NCBI GenBank assembly: GCA_032718475.1
Contig: JAUCBJ010005198.1
Span: 1 to 25,625 of the forward strand
Direction of reading: 5' to 3'
Source of the DNA: Nemertoderma westbladi
Lineage: Eukaryota; Xenacoelomorpha; Nemertodermatida; Nemertodermatidae
DNA: 25,625 nt
Numbering within the stretch: the stretch's first letter is position 1; each line of letters starts with the position of its first letter. A program made the translations under genes and the position numbers. Positions 17,939 through 25,625 of this stretch are shown one piece after another. Under the pieces are notes generated by a model that was given only the letters and a program-made list of their open reading frames with translations, did not search any database and was not told where the DNA came from.

Positions 17939-18796
17939 ATGTCATCGTTGGTAAATCCCAAAGGGCAGAAGTACGTGGTCTGCCCCTACAATGATTCCCA
18001 TCTTATTACGGAGGCGAGGTTTCCTTACCACATCAGTAAATGTAAAAAGAACTCCATCATTGAGCTAATCAAGTGCCCGTTTAACAGCCGCCACTTGTAT
18101 CCAGCTGTCGAGATGCAGTCCCACACGGCAAACTGCGAAGACCGGGTGCAGATTTTGGGGCAAATGCAAAGGTCTGAGATAAGCGAAAGAGCATCAACGG
18201 CTTCGGGGGGATGGGAAGCTACAAGGATCACGGACGAACCGTGTTGGGATGAAGAACCCCAGGGGGCTGCGGTAAGACGGAGCAACCTGACGGAGGGTAC
18301 CGGTACCGATAGCGACGATGACGACTACATGCCGGTGCACTACGTTAGTCTACCGCGAACGGGAAATAGCGGTACCGGTATCGGTGGTCGAGGAGGTAAT
18401 TATGACGAAGTTTTTTCTTCGTTTCCGGAAGCTCCGAGAGCTTTGGGAAGAGGTGTTAGACCTTTCATCTCGCATCCTCCGGGGTTTCCATCCGCGCAGG
18501 GACCCGTTCTGCCTCTGGGTATGGGTAACGCGCCCCCACCGGGGTTGGCCGACACGCGGGGCGTTGTGGGTAGGGGTATGGGCATCGCGTCGCCCCGGGT
18601 TAAACCCACGCCAGGCCCTGTGTCTGCGGGTAGGGGCTTTGCGGCGCCTCCGCCCGGGTTAGGAGACACTCTGGGCGCTGTGTCTCTGGGTAGGGGTATA
18701 GCGCCCGCGTTTTCACCCCATAGGTTGGGTCGAGGTCGTGGAGTTGTTCTTCTTCCTGGAGGGGATGCTTTGATGCCTCCATCGGCTTTCAATTAG
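17939..18796 (+). CDS. GTSF1-like protein with two CHHC zinc fingers and RG/PG-rich tail
   Basis: The 285-aa protein from ATG at 17939 has two U11-48K/GTSF1-type fingers of identical spacing: C15-x5-H21-x9-H31-x3-C35 and C46-x5-H52-x9-H62-x3-C66. Gametocyte-specific factor 1 proteins (Asterix in flies) are germline partners of PIWI proteins, and their fingers bind RNA. Residues about 75-140 are polar with an acidic DSDDDD patch. From about 165 the tail is Gly/Pro/Arg-rich, with GRG motifs (GRGV, GRGM, GRGF, GRGI, GRGRG) and PPG/PPPG segments. Such arginines are typical sites for dimethylation read by Tudor domains. It is longer than the usual GTSF1 of about 165-170 aa. The coding part has no intron, though TTTACAG at 17861-17867 could end a 5' UTR intron. 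Other frames here are shadows of the GC-rich tail. Confidence 0.87.
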   Translation: MSSLVNPKGQKYVVCPYNDSHLITEARFPYHISKCKKNSIIELIKCPFNSRHLYPAVEMQSHTANCEDRVQILGQMQRSEISERASTASGGWEATRITDEPCWDEEPQGAAVRRSNLTEGTGTDSDDDDYMPVHYVSLPRTGNSGTGIGGRGGNYDEVFSSFPEAPRALGRGVRPFISHPPGFPSAQGPVLPLGMGNAPPPGLADTRGVVGRGMGIASPRVKPTPGPVSAGRGFAAPPPGLGDTLGAVSLGRGIAPAFSPHRLGRGRGVVLLPGGDALMPPSAFN

Positions 18797-18976
18797 AGAC
18801 GATCCTTTCTGCCCTGCAAAATGGTTGTGAAATTGGTATTCAGCAAATCGAAATACTTATATCCTTTGCCTTTGTGTTTGCATCATATTTTTATGTATAA
18901 ATCATTCACAGATGAATTATACTAACTGACTCATACTGTATTATTGCATTTTATTGTTGTTTTTAGTTTTAGATGT

Positions 18977-18982
18977 AATAAA
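18977..18982 (+). other. Candidate polyadenylation signal of the GTSF1-like gene
   Basis: AATAAA 180 bp after the TAG stop, followed by a T/G-rich stretch from about 19005. Confidence 0.55.
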
Positions 18983-19378
18983 TGCATTGGCATTACTTCA
19001 CCTTGGGTACCTATTTCTGTATTTATTGACGAATTTTGTTCATATGAAAATGGGTTTTATCATGAGATTTGTTGATGTGGAACAAACATTTGACCTTCTG
19101 ACAGTAAGATGGTAGCCAGTACTAGCTCGTGAAAAAAATTAATATAATAATTTAATCCTCAATTAAATTTCTCTAAAATATTTATGAGTCATGGTAGTTA
19201 GTAATTTTTATTAGATAGTCAGTTTAGAAAGTATTTTTTTTTTTACTTTTTTTAAATTTTTTTTAGTTTTTTTTACTCAACATAGATGCCAAAATAGTTT
19301 TTAAAATTCAGAAAGGTAAATTTTATTCATTTTTTTCCTATAACGATTCCTTTACGGGTATTTTTTTTCAAAAAAATT
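18983..19378. other. AT-rich spacer
   Basis: Long T and A runs (about 19220-19380); no gene seen. Confidence 0.6.
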
Positions 19379-19536
19379 TTCTAGAACAAAAAATGTGTTT
19401 TAGAACCTTAAGTGATAACTAGCATGTTCTAGAACATTTAAAAAGAGCTAGTTTAAAATATTTATGCTTTTTTTAAAATAAAATGTTCTAGAATAGGCCT
19501 ATATTTTTCTTAATTGTTAAATAAAATGTTCTAGAA
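19379..19536. promoter_or_regulatory. Cluster of four TTCTAGAA palindromes
   Basis: TTCTAGAA occurs at 19379, 19427, 19486 and 19529, with a degenerate TTTTAGAAC near 19399. The second and fourth are embedded in the 14-bp palindrome ATGTTCTAGAACAT, and the last two share AAATAAAATGTTCTAGAA. TTCnnGAA is the tail-to-tail core of heat-shock elements. The repetition may equally reflect decayed local duplication. Confidence 0.55.
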
Positions 19537-20394
19537 CATTTAGCGCTCATGTAATATTAATAATTTATAGTATAATTGTAAATACTATCTAGTATAAAAT
19601 GTCTGTCTATCTATGGGTTTACCCAATGTCTAGTAATGCCTATGTATTTATGGTTTGTGTTGGTTATTAGTGTTTCGGTTAGTGTTTTTTATATAATGTT
19701 CCTGGAAGGCTTAAGATGATTTGGTATCTCTTTCTTAATTAATTAATTAATTGTTACGTTCAATTAAATATCGGTCATTCCTCCTTACGCAGTGGTTGTG
19801 ATAATTCGCGGGCGGCAATTCAAAATTGCACTCATAATTGCGTTTTTTGTTGCTATACTAATAAACTGTTACGTAAATATTAAACTGCAGGTTGCAACGT
19901 TTATATCTGAAATATTAATGATTATTTTAAATCGAGCAAAGTGTTGTATTGGGTGGATTTTAATTTTCGAAAATTAATTTTTCCACAAATCTTATTGAGA
20001 TTGTATGAAATTTAAAACAGAGATAGTTTCACCTCCCTCCTCCTCCTTAGTGGGTGAGCCAGAATTTTTATTTTTGCTTTCATTTTTTAGTTACAAGCGT
20101 TTGAATAATGTGTCTCCGTCGCTATTGTACCAGTCGCTGCAGTTATTCTCCAACCTTATAGAGATTTGTTGGTACAGTTAGAAATGGTACACAAATATTC
20201 TGGAACATTTTGTTTTATGTGAATGAATAGCTATGTACTAATATTAATATTATTATTGACGTTTGCAAAAATAAGAATGAAAGTGATAATATAAATTCTG
20301 CCTCACCCGGTCAGTGGTCGGGAAGTGAAACTCTCTCTGTTTTAAATTTCATGCAATCTCATTAAGAATTACTGTGTATAAAAATTGGGGTGTC
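19537..20394. other. Intergenic, no supported gene
   Basis: AT-rich with an AATT/TTAA run near 19735-19752. The 61-codon frame at 19792-19977 starts at GTG and has no domain. Confidence 0.6.
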
Positions 20395-20418
20395 GGGGGG
20401 GGGGGGGGGGGGGGGGGG
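20395..20418. repeat. 24-nt G homopolymer
   Basis: Uninterrupted G run shortly before LINE fragment D. The exact length may be uncertain in the assembly. Confidence 0.9.
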
Positions 20419-20457
20419 TGTACCTGAATAATGACACTGTATTCAAGGACATGGTGT

Positions 20458-20611
20458 AGAAAGTCAGACGAAGACCTTCGGATACGTTAGGGGAAGATGG
20501 GTAGGCACTTGAACGGAACCGCCTCCGCTTTGCAGGACATTGCTTTCGCCGTGAGGAGCAGCCAGTGCATAACCTTGTGCTTTGGCGCCCTCATGGAGCG
20601 GATAAGCATTA
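20458..20611 (+). mobile_element. Internally deleted LINE fragment (copy D)
   Basis: AGAAAGTCAGACGAAGACCTTCG...GGCACTTGAA matches copy C from about 6470. The sequence then jumps to ...CGCCTCCGCTTTGCAGGACATTGCTTTCGCCGTGAGGA...GGATAAGCATT, matching copy C 6786-6880. About 270 bp of the parent are missing. Both ends are truncated. Confidence 0.9.
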
Positions 20612-21234
20612 GGGCGGTGCGTTTTTTACTTTTTTTTCGATTTCATTGTTCTGCGCAAAACTTGCCAAATGATAAGAAATTAAGGCAAAAAAATGTCTCT
20701 AAATTTCATCGATATCTTGACGGATCCCAAGGGGGTTGAAATTTTTTCTCTTCGCGATGCACCACAACGAAATTTATAAAAATATAACACATTAATGAAA
20801 GAGCAATAACTCAAGAAAGAACTTCCTGCATGATTCAAATATCATCAAATGGGTCCAAACTTAACAAAATTTTTATTTTGGGATCAGGGGAACTAGTGCC
20901 ACAGGCACATGGCCAGAACCTACCCTTTGGCGCAAGTGACTCTTATTTTCAATTTTCGCGATGTACAATTTCTTAGTTCCCCTACTGATATTATGCTCAT
21001 TAGAACCGCAATGGCCGATTTAGTGGGGTAGACCTAGACATCTTCCATACAAATGTAAAGTGAATAGTTCTTGAGATATCACAGAAAATGTGAAGTTCCC
21101 ATTAATTACCGCCTTGATGCGATATGGACAAATAAATACACTAAGATGATACTTTGAATTATCTCAAGGAATCAAGAATAGACACAAATACATCACAGAA
21201 ATGATCGATGTATGGTGTAGACACCTTTAAAGTA
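20612..21234. other. Intergenic, no supported gene
   Basis: No gene is seen. A loose inverted pair, ATCAGGGGAACT (20883-20894) and AGTTCCCCTACTGAT (20975-20989), could be a decayed foldback. Confidence 0.5.
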
Positions 21235-21330
21235 AGAGTAGAGTCTATTGGGGCTCGAACCCGGTACCTAGGTTTCAAACTTCCGGTTATCATCAGCCGG
21301 GTGTGTGTACTGACCTACCGGTGAAGATTT
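21235..21330 (-). mobile_element. Possible tRNA-derived SINE head
   Basis: On the minus strand a B box GGTTCGAGCC (21252-21261) is preceded by an A-box-like TAGGTCAGTACA (21307-21318), about 46 bp upstream. A CCGG...CCGG stem lies between. The spacing is slightly long for a tRNA and no simple tail was defined. It may be a SINE or a decayed tRNA. Confidence 0.45.
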
Positions 21331-21500
21331 CTTTATGGAGTGGGATATCATATTTAGGCCAACTAATCACTCGAAGGAAAGTACAACGTTATTCCCGTGC
21401 TCTGCCAGAAATGGCAACCATGCCTCAAATAATAACTATTATTAGGAGCCCGCTCAAAGGGCAACTACTAGGATCGGCATGCTGCATTGCAGCTGCATTT

Positions 21501-24500
21501 TTAAGAATGCTGTGCCGGCTTATCGACAAAATTGCACCGCCACAACTCCCTATCACCCATGACATTTGCTAGATCATCCGCATCTTCAAGGCCAGTGTCC
21601 TTTAAGATGCGTCTCAAGAAAGTCATGGGCTGTCCACCATGCTTATTCACTCCATGAGGCTGCCAAAGTACAAGATTATGCACTGGCTGGTCCTCACGAC
21701 GAAAGCAATGTCCTGCAAAGCGGAGGCGATTTTGTTCTAGTGTCAAGCTTGGGGGAACCAATGAGACACCTCCAATGTTATATAGTGTCTGGTTGGAGAT
21801 GTGTGCATTGAACTTGACACAATGAACCCGGCGTAGCATTCTTGTGAATGTGCCATCCAGAGATTTGGTGTCCTCAGCAGTTAGAGCCCAGCATGGACTC
21901 CCATAGAGGAGTACTGGAACTACTGCTGCTCTAAATAACCGGACCTTAAGTTTCCGATTAATTCTCGGTGACTTCCAAATCCTGGAAAGCCTATTCAAGG
22001 CTGCCCATGTCTTTCCCTTACGTATTCGAAGGTCCTCACCTGACTTCCGGATCCATGATCCCAGGTAACAGAAGTCATCCACATGCTCAAGCATACCATC
22101 TTTTGAGCTTATGCTCATCCGATCAGAGACTTGCTGAGGACTTTCAAAGTTAACTGTCAAAATTTTGGTCTTTCTGGAGTTAATAAAAAGACCAACACTA
22201 GAAGCAGCATGTTCTAAAGAGCTGAGGAGCCGTTGGGCTCCCTCTAGTGATTCTGAGAGTACTCCTAAGTCATCAGCAAAGTCTAGATCAGTTAGGTACT
22301 TGGCAGGATTTCCTCGACTTCTGGAGCCAGTAGGTGGAGTTATCATCACCCCATCATCATTATGATGATCTAAGGACATGCGTAGAACATAGTCAACAAC
22401 AATTATGAACAAGAATGGTGCAAGTGTGTCTCCCTGGAGGACGCCCCATAACACTTCAAATGGTTCTGTGTCACCGTCAACAGTAGACACAAATGTTGTC
22501 GAACCATCGTATACTGATCTGATTGCTGCAATAATTTCATCAGGAATCCCATATAATGAAAGTATGCTGAGCATACGTGAGCGAGAGACTGAATCAAAGG
22601 CCTTGAAGAAGTCAACAAAGATAACAGCCAGATGCCTGTCTTTCTTTTTTGATAACTCTTCAATTATCCTTCTAAGTGCCAAAATGGGCTCCATGGTCCC
22701 ACGACCTTTACGGAACCCATTCTGATTTCCACGGAGCAGTCTCTCAATGGGATCTCTGATGCGATTTAATAGAATTCTATTGTATAGCTTTGCAGCAATT
22801 GAGATCAATGAGATTCCCCGAAAAGAACCATAGAGTGTTAGGTTGCCCTTCTTGGGAACTGGCACCAACTTATTTGTTTTCATTTCTTGTGGGACTCTTG
22901 TTGTACGGTACATGTCTACTATGATGGGATAGATGAGCTTTAAACACTCAGGTATTTTAAAGACCTCAGGGGGAACACCATCTACTCCACTGGCACGATT
23001 GCTCTTAATGCTCTTTGCAGCAGCCTTCACTTCTGCAAAGGAGATATCACCAATGGGAATATCTGGGAGTACAGACTCAGACACTTTTACTTCTATAAAG
23101 TTATCAGGCAATACCCTGTCATTATTGAGGAGCTTTTCAAAGTGGGCCTTCCAACCATTGAGGCGATCGGCTGGTGATTCAGCCTTAACCTTGGTGGTTG
23201 GTTGGCTTTTTCGACCAGCAAGCAAGTTGATCGATCTCCATGCCTGGGATGATTGCCTGCTGTTGTCAGCATCATTGATGGCATCAACCTGTTGGTTTAT
23301 TAGCTCCTGTAAATTAACCGAGTACTGCCTGTTCAGGGACCTAGATGCAGCCTTAACTGCATTCTTGGCCGCTGTAGTCTGTTTGAGTCGGGACTCTTTC
23401 TGCGCCTTATAGAGGTCATTTCGGCACTTCTGAATTTTGTTGTCAGTCCAGGGGGCCCGTTTCCTGTTTCGAGGGTATACAGGAACTGTTTCTGCAGGTG
23501 CTAACTTAACTGCCTCTGTGAAGGCAGTATAGCCCTCACAGTGATCTGCCGCCTCAGAGGCAAGAGCCTCATACCTGTTGCTCAGCTGTAGTGTGAAGCT
23601 GGATCTCACACTTGGCTGTTGCAACAGAGAGGACCAGTCATGCCGCGGCAAGGCAGATTTCGTTGTTCTGCTAGCACGCAGACTAAGTCTTACCTTGGCC
23701 ACAATAAGGCGGTGATCACTGGAGAAGGGTCGTAGTGTAAATGCATTGCAGTCTTGTATAGAGCTCCTGTATTTCCTACGAAAAAGGATATGGTCTATCT
23801 GGGACTTGTGACCACTGGGTCCACTATGAGTCCATAGCTTTCCAGTTCGCTTCTTGAACTGGGTTCCAGCCGAAAACAATCCATTTCCAGAGATAAAATC
23901 CTGAAGATGGATGGAATTTCGGTTAACACTATTGCTATAGACCCAGGGCGATGTAGGTGATTGATGCAGACTTGCATTAAAGTCTCCCAGGAATGTTAAG
24001 AATGCATGCTGATCCACTCCATCAGTAGCTGCTTGTAGATTCTGGTAGAAATTTTCCACCTCCTCACTAGTTGGAGAGTAGCACACAATCAGAACCACCT
24101 TAGGAAACTTCTTAGCCAGTCTTCCAAAACATGAGAAGTGGCAACGGATGATGCGGTTAGAGATTTGGTCTATTTTGTCCAATGCTGCATGTGCAGTTGG
24201 ATTCATCAATAGACCAATTCCACCATTGCCACTATCATCTGCTGACGCGAGGGCGAGTCGCCAACCGCCCCCCATGTCTTTAATCAGAACCTCATCAGTC
24301 TGTCCAGTCTGCATTCGGTGCTCTTGAACACCCACTGCACTAAGAGAAAGCTTATCTGCCAAGGCAGTCAGCTCACCTTGACGCATTGGGGACCCGAGTG
24401 TTAGGGTGTTTACTGAGGCTAGTCTAGTGACTTGCCTCAGATTTACCAATGGCTTTGTTGGTCGGGGTGGAACATGAGAGTAGCCTCCAACTCCAGAATC

Positions 24501-24785
24501 CCTATCCCCCTCACAATCTGGCCTCCCTGGTGACCCAGGGTTTGGGCCAGAAAGGTCATCAGGAAAGGGACTCAAAGAATTGTTTGCCGCTCTCTCTCCA
24601 GTAGGGGGTGAGACAGGCAGCCGGTCAGGAGATAACTGACGCCTGTGAGGCCGATTGTGTCCAGTCATTCCACTGGCCTCTAGTGGCTGGACCTCCGCAT
24701 TACTAATGTAATCCATAGTGGGGGTTGGGGGGTGCTTTTTTGCCGAGTCAGCTCTCGGGGCAAATACCACACCCTGGTTTGCCAT
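21501..24785 (-). CDS. LINE polyprotein: APE-type endonuclease and reverse transcriptase
   Basis: The 1094-aa ORF has no stops. The N-terminal 120 residues are Pro/Ser-rich with no domain. An APE-like endonuclease spans about 121-367: VNTL with Asn126, QEH with Glu155, GDFNASL (267-273), SQIDHI with Asp331, and SSDHR (355-359, catalytic Asp/His). The reverse transcriptase spans about 635-910: VDFFKAFDSV (Asp725), GVLQGDTLAP (781-790), FADD (836-839), and NSRKTKILTVN. A C-terminal region with YLGSWIRKSG and LRFAGHCFRRED follows. The protein nicks target DNA and copies its RNA at the nick. All catalytic motifs are present, so the copy could be active or recently so. The clade is not settled by eye; it resembles the CR1/Rex1/RTE-like animal LINEs with one ORF. 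Plus-strand frames over it are shadows. Confidence 0.95.
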   Translation of the reverse strand: MANQGVVFAPRADSAKKHPPTPTMDYISNAEVQPLEASGMTGHNRPHRRQLSPDRLPVSPPTGERAANNSLSPFPDDLSGPNPGSPGRPDCEGDRDSGVGGYSHVPPRPTKPLVNLRQVTRLASVNTLTLGSPMRQGELTALADKLSLSAVGVQEHRMQTGQTDEVLIKDMGGGWRLALASADDSGNGGIGLLMNPTAHAALDKIDQISNRIIRCHFSCFGRLAKKFPKVVLIVCYSPTSEEVENFYQNLQAATDGVDQHAFLTFLGDFNASLHQSPTSPWVYSNSVNRNSIHLQDFISGNGLFSAGTQFKKRTGKLWTHSGPSGHKSQIDHILFRRKYRSSIQDCNAFTLRPFSSDHRLIVAKVRLSLRASRTTKSALPRHDWSSLLQQPSVRSSFTLQLSNRYEALASEAADHCEGYTAFTEAVKLAPAETVPVYPRNRKRAPWTDNKIQKCRNDLYKAQKESRLKQTTAAKNAVKAASRSLNRQYSVNLQELINQQVDAINDADNSRQSSQAWRSINLLAGRKSQPTTKVKAESPADRLNGWKAHFEKLLNNDRVLPDNFIEVKVSESVLPDIPIGDISFAEVKAAAKSIKSNRASGVDGVPPEVFKIPECLKLIYPIIVDMYRTTRVPQEMKTNKLVPVPKKGNLTLYGSFRGISLISIAAKLYNRILLNRIRDPIERLLRGNQNGFRKGRGTMEPILALRRIIEELSKKKDRHLAVIFVDFFKAFDSVSRSRMLSILSLYGIPDEIIAAIRSVYDGSTTFVSTVDGDTEPFEVLWGVLQGDTLAPFLFIIVVDYVLRMSLDHHNDDGVMITPPTGSRSRGNPAKYLTDLDFADDLGVLSESLEGAQRLLSSLEHAASSVGLFINSRKTKILTVNFESPQQVSDRMSISSKDGMLEHVDDFCYLGSWIRKSGEDLRIRKGKTWAALNRLSRIWKSPRINRKLKVRLFRAAVVPVLLYGSPCWALTAEDTKSLDGTFTRMLRRVHCVKFNAHISNQTLYNIGGVSLVPPSLTLEQNRLRFAGHCFRREDQPVHNLVLWQPHGVNKHGGQPMTFLRRILKDTGLEDADDLANVMGDRELWRCNFVDKPAQHS

Positions 24786-24839
24786 TCCACAGGGTGGGTG
24801 TCGCAGTGGAGTCAGATATGAGGCCCATCACCCATATCT

Positions 24840-25035
24840 ACTCTCACGCACATGACCCACCATTGGCTGTGCAGCTCATCTGCTGGGTCATGCCCTGTAC
24901 CCCTGCTGCCAGGTGCAGGTCGCAGTGAAGTGCACTCAGAGTGGACATGAGAACACTCTTCTCCTGACCAGCCATTGGTAGATCACCATCTGCCTGGTCA
25001 GGCCATATACCCCTGCAGCCAAGTATATGGGTCCT
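24840..25035 (-). promoter_or_regulatory. Duplicated CCAAT-containing module in the LINE 5' UTR
   Basis: CATTGG begins at 24861 and again at 24973, 112 bp apart. Each is followed by an ATCTGC-TGGTCA-GCC-TA-ACCCCTGC-GCCA series with small differences. In the LINE's direction each copy carries CCAATGG. This looks like a tandem promoter module inside the element's 5' UTR, as in monomer-type LINE promoters. Promoter function is inferred. Confidence 0.6.
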
Positions 25036-25160
25036 TAATCCAGGACCAACGGCGTCCTTATCCCAGAACGAAGGGGGTCCTAGTTACAGGACCAGATTTG
25101 CCCTAGTAAAGGCAAAAAGGGATCAAATGGCAAGGATAGTTACTGTCAGAAAAAATTGTC

Positions 25161-25564
25161 AGTGAGGAATATATATATATAGACTATCCATATGCCATCT
25201 ATATCCATATGCTATCTATCCATACACCGGAATTGCAGTTTCGTACACTTCCTACCTAGCTTTTTGGATTAAATTTTGCAAGTACATTGTTTTGGTGGTT
25301 CATAATCGCGTTACAAAATTTCAGATCGATTCTATATGTGGTATTCGATATATTTAGTTTTTTTGATATTATTTTGTCGCGAAATTAAATGTATAATATA
25401 GACATTCATTGACTGCTGTGGCAAAGGAATACATAGAGTTGGCTTAGGGGCATTATTAGGCGGGCCTGACCCATTTGAATGCAGCCCCATTAATTATTTA
25501 ACGGCCCTGTGCTTATAATAATCAGCTGGCCTCCCATTTAACATCAGTGGGTATAACGGTGTAC
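25161..25564. other. Flank of the LINE, nothing recognised
   Basis: A short AT dinucleotide run (25171-25182) and a CATATGC/ATCTATC-rich patch near 25185-25225. No gene seen. Confidence 0.5.
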
Positions 25565-25609
25565 GGACACTTCCCCCCCGGACACTTCCCCCCGGACACT
25601 TCCCCCCCG
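25565..25609. repeat. Three tandem copies of CGGACACTTCCCCCC
   Basis: Three units of about 15-16 bp with six or seven C each lie at the window edge. The array may not extend further, because unrelated sequence follows. Confidence 0.85.
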
Positions 25610-25625
25610 ACTGTACTCAACTCCG

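Larger units (their letters stand above)
21463..25160 (-). mobile_element. Full-length-looking non-LTR retrotransposon (copy E)
   Basis: The element reads right to left: a 5' UTR of some 300-370 bp with a duplicated module, one long ORF (21501-24785), a 3' UTR of about 40 bp with a TGCAGCTGCA palindrome, and a short TAG tail (about 21463-21470). Copy C shares this 3' end and has a longer TAG tail. No target duplication was found by eye, so the 5' boundary (about 25070-25160) is approximate. Confidence 0.85.

Noticed and set aside
18400-18792. Minus-strand 130-codon frame opposite the GTSF1-like tail
   Set aside because: GC-rich, low-complexity shadow of the Gly/Pro/Arg-rich coding strand.
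20883-20989. ATCAGGGGAACT / AGTTCCCCTACTGAT as a MITE
   Set aside because: Arms are short and need a 3-bp gap; no target duplication or internal structure seen.
22933-23412. 159-codon plus-strand frame
   Set aside because: It lies wholly opposite the intact LINE ORF and has no domain, so it is a shadow.

Overview
The window looks like nuclear DNA of an animal, most likely a marine invertebrate and plausibly an echinoderm of sea-cucumber type. That is inference. The sequence shows an AT-rich background, a GT-AG intron, AATAAA signals, tRNA-derived SINEs, LINEs, DNA transposons and several satellite arrays. There are no operons or bacterial signals. Gene density is low: three credible host genes are scattered among repeats.

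Host genes. (1) 303-1859 (+): a two-exon secreted fibrinogen-related (FReD) protein of 283 aa. Its signal-peptide exon lies at 303-410 and its FReD exon at 1116-1859. It lacks the first FReD subdomain and the usual second disulfide. (2) 12425-12976 (+): an intronless 183-aa ARF-family GTPase that aligns to ARF1 without gaps but has changed switch residues. (3) 17939-18796 (+): an intronless GTSF1-like protein with two textbook CHHC zinc fingers and an RG/PG-rich tail. The known family works in the piRNA pathway.

Mobile elements. One non-LTR retrotransposon family occurs five times. A 1094-aa uninterrupted ORF with endonuclease and reverse transcriptase lies on the minus strand (21501-24785, with a 5' UTR beyond). 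A 5'-truncated copy with frameshifts and a stop is at 5402-7079 (+). An older, internally deleted copy is at 3722-4710 (+). A short deleted fragment is at 20458-20611 (+), and a 3' stub is at 3265-3412 (-). A 986-bp DNA transposon with perfect 26-bp TIRs (2271-3256) appears to have landed in the 3' tail of that stub. A 227-bp foldback element (12151-12377) sits directly upstream of the ARF gene. tRNA-like SINE heads are seen near 10774 (+) and 21318 (-).

Tandem arrays. 8323-10717 holds 45 near-identical units in two length classes (54 and 52 bp). 13230-13940 holds old ~163-bp repeats. 14251-15028 holds four units alternating 192/197 bp. 16292-17258 holds 14 units of ~68-76 bp, and a solitary relative lies 11 kb away at 5013-5080. 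Several long G runs and strong palindromes punctuate the spaces.

I see no operon-like cooperation between the genes. The most notable points are the divergent ARF and FReD proteins, the palindrome upstream of the GTSF1-like gene, the duplicated CCAAT module in the LINE 5' UTR, and the two-class 54/52-bp array. I did not find convincing evidence of a wholly new molecular system.
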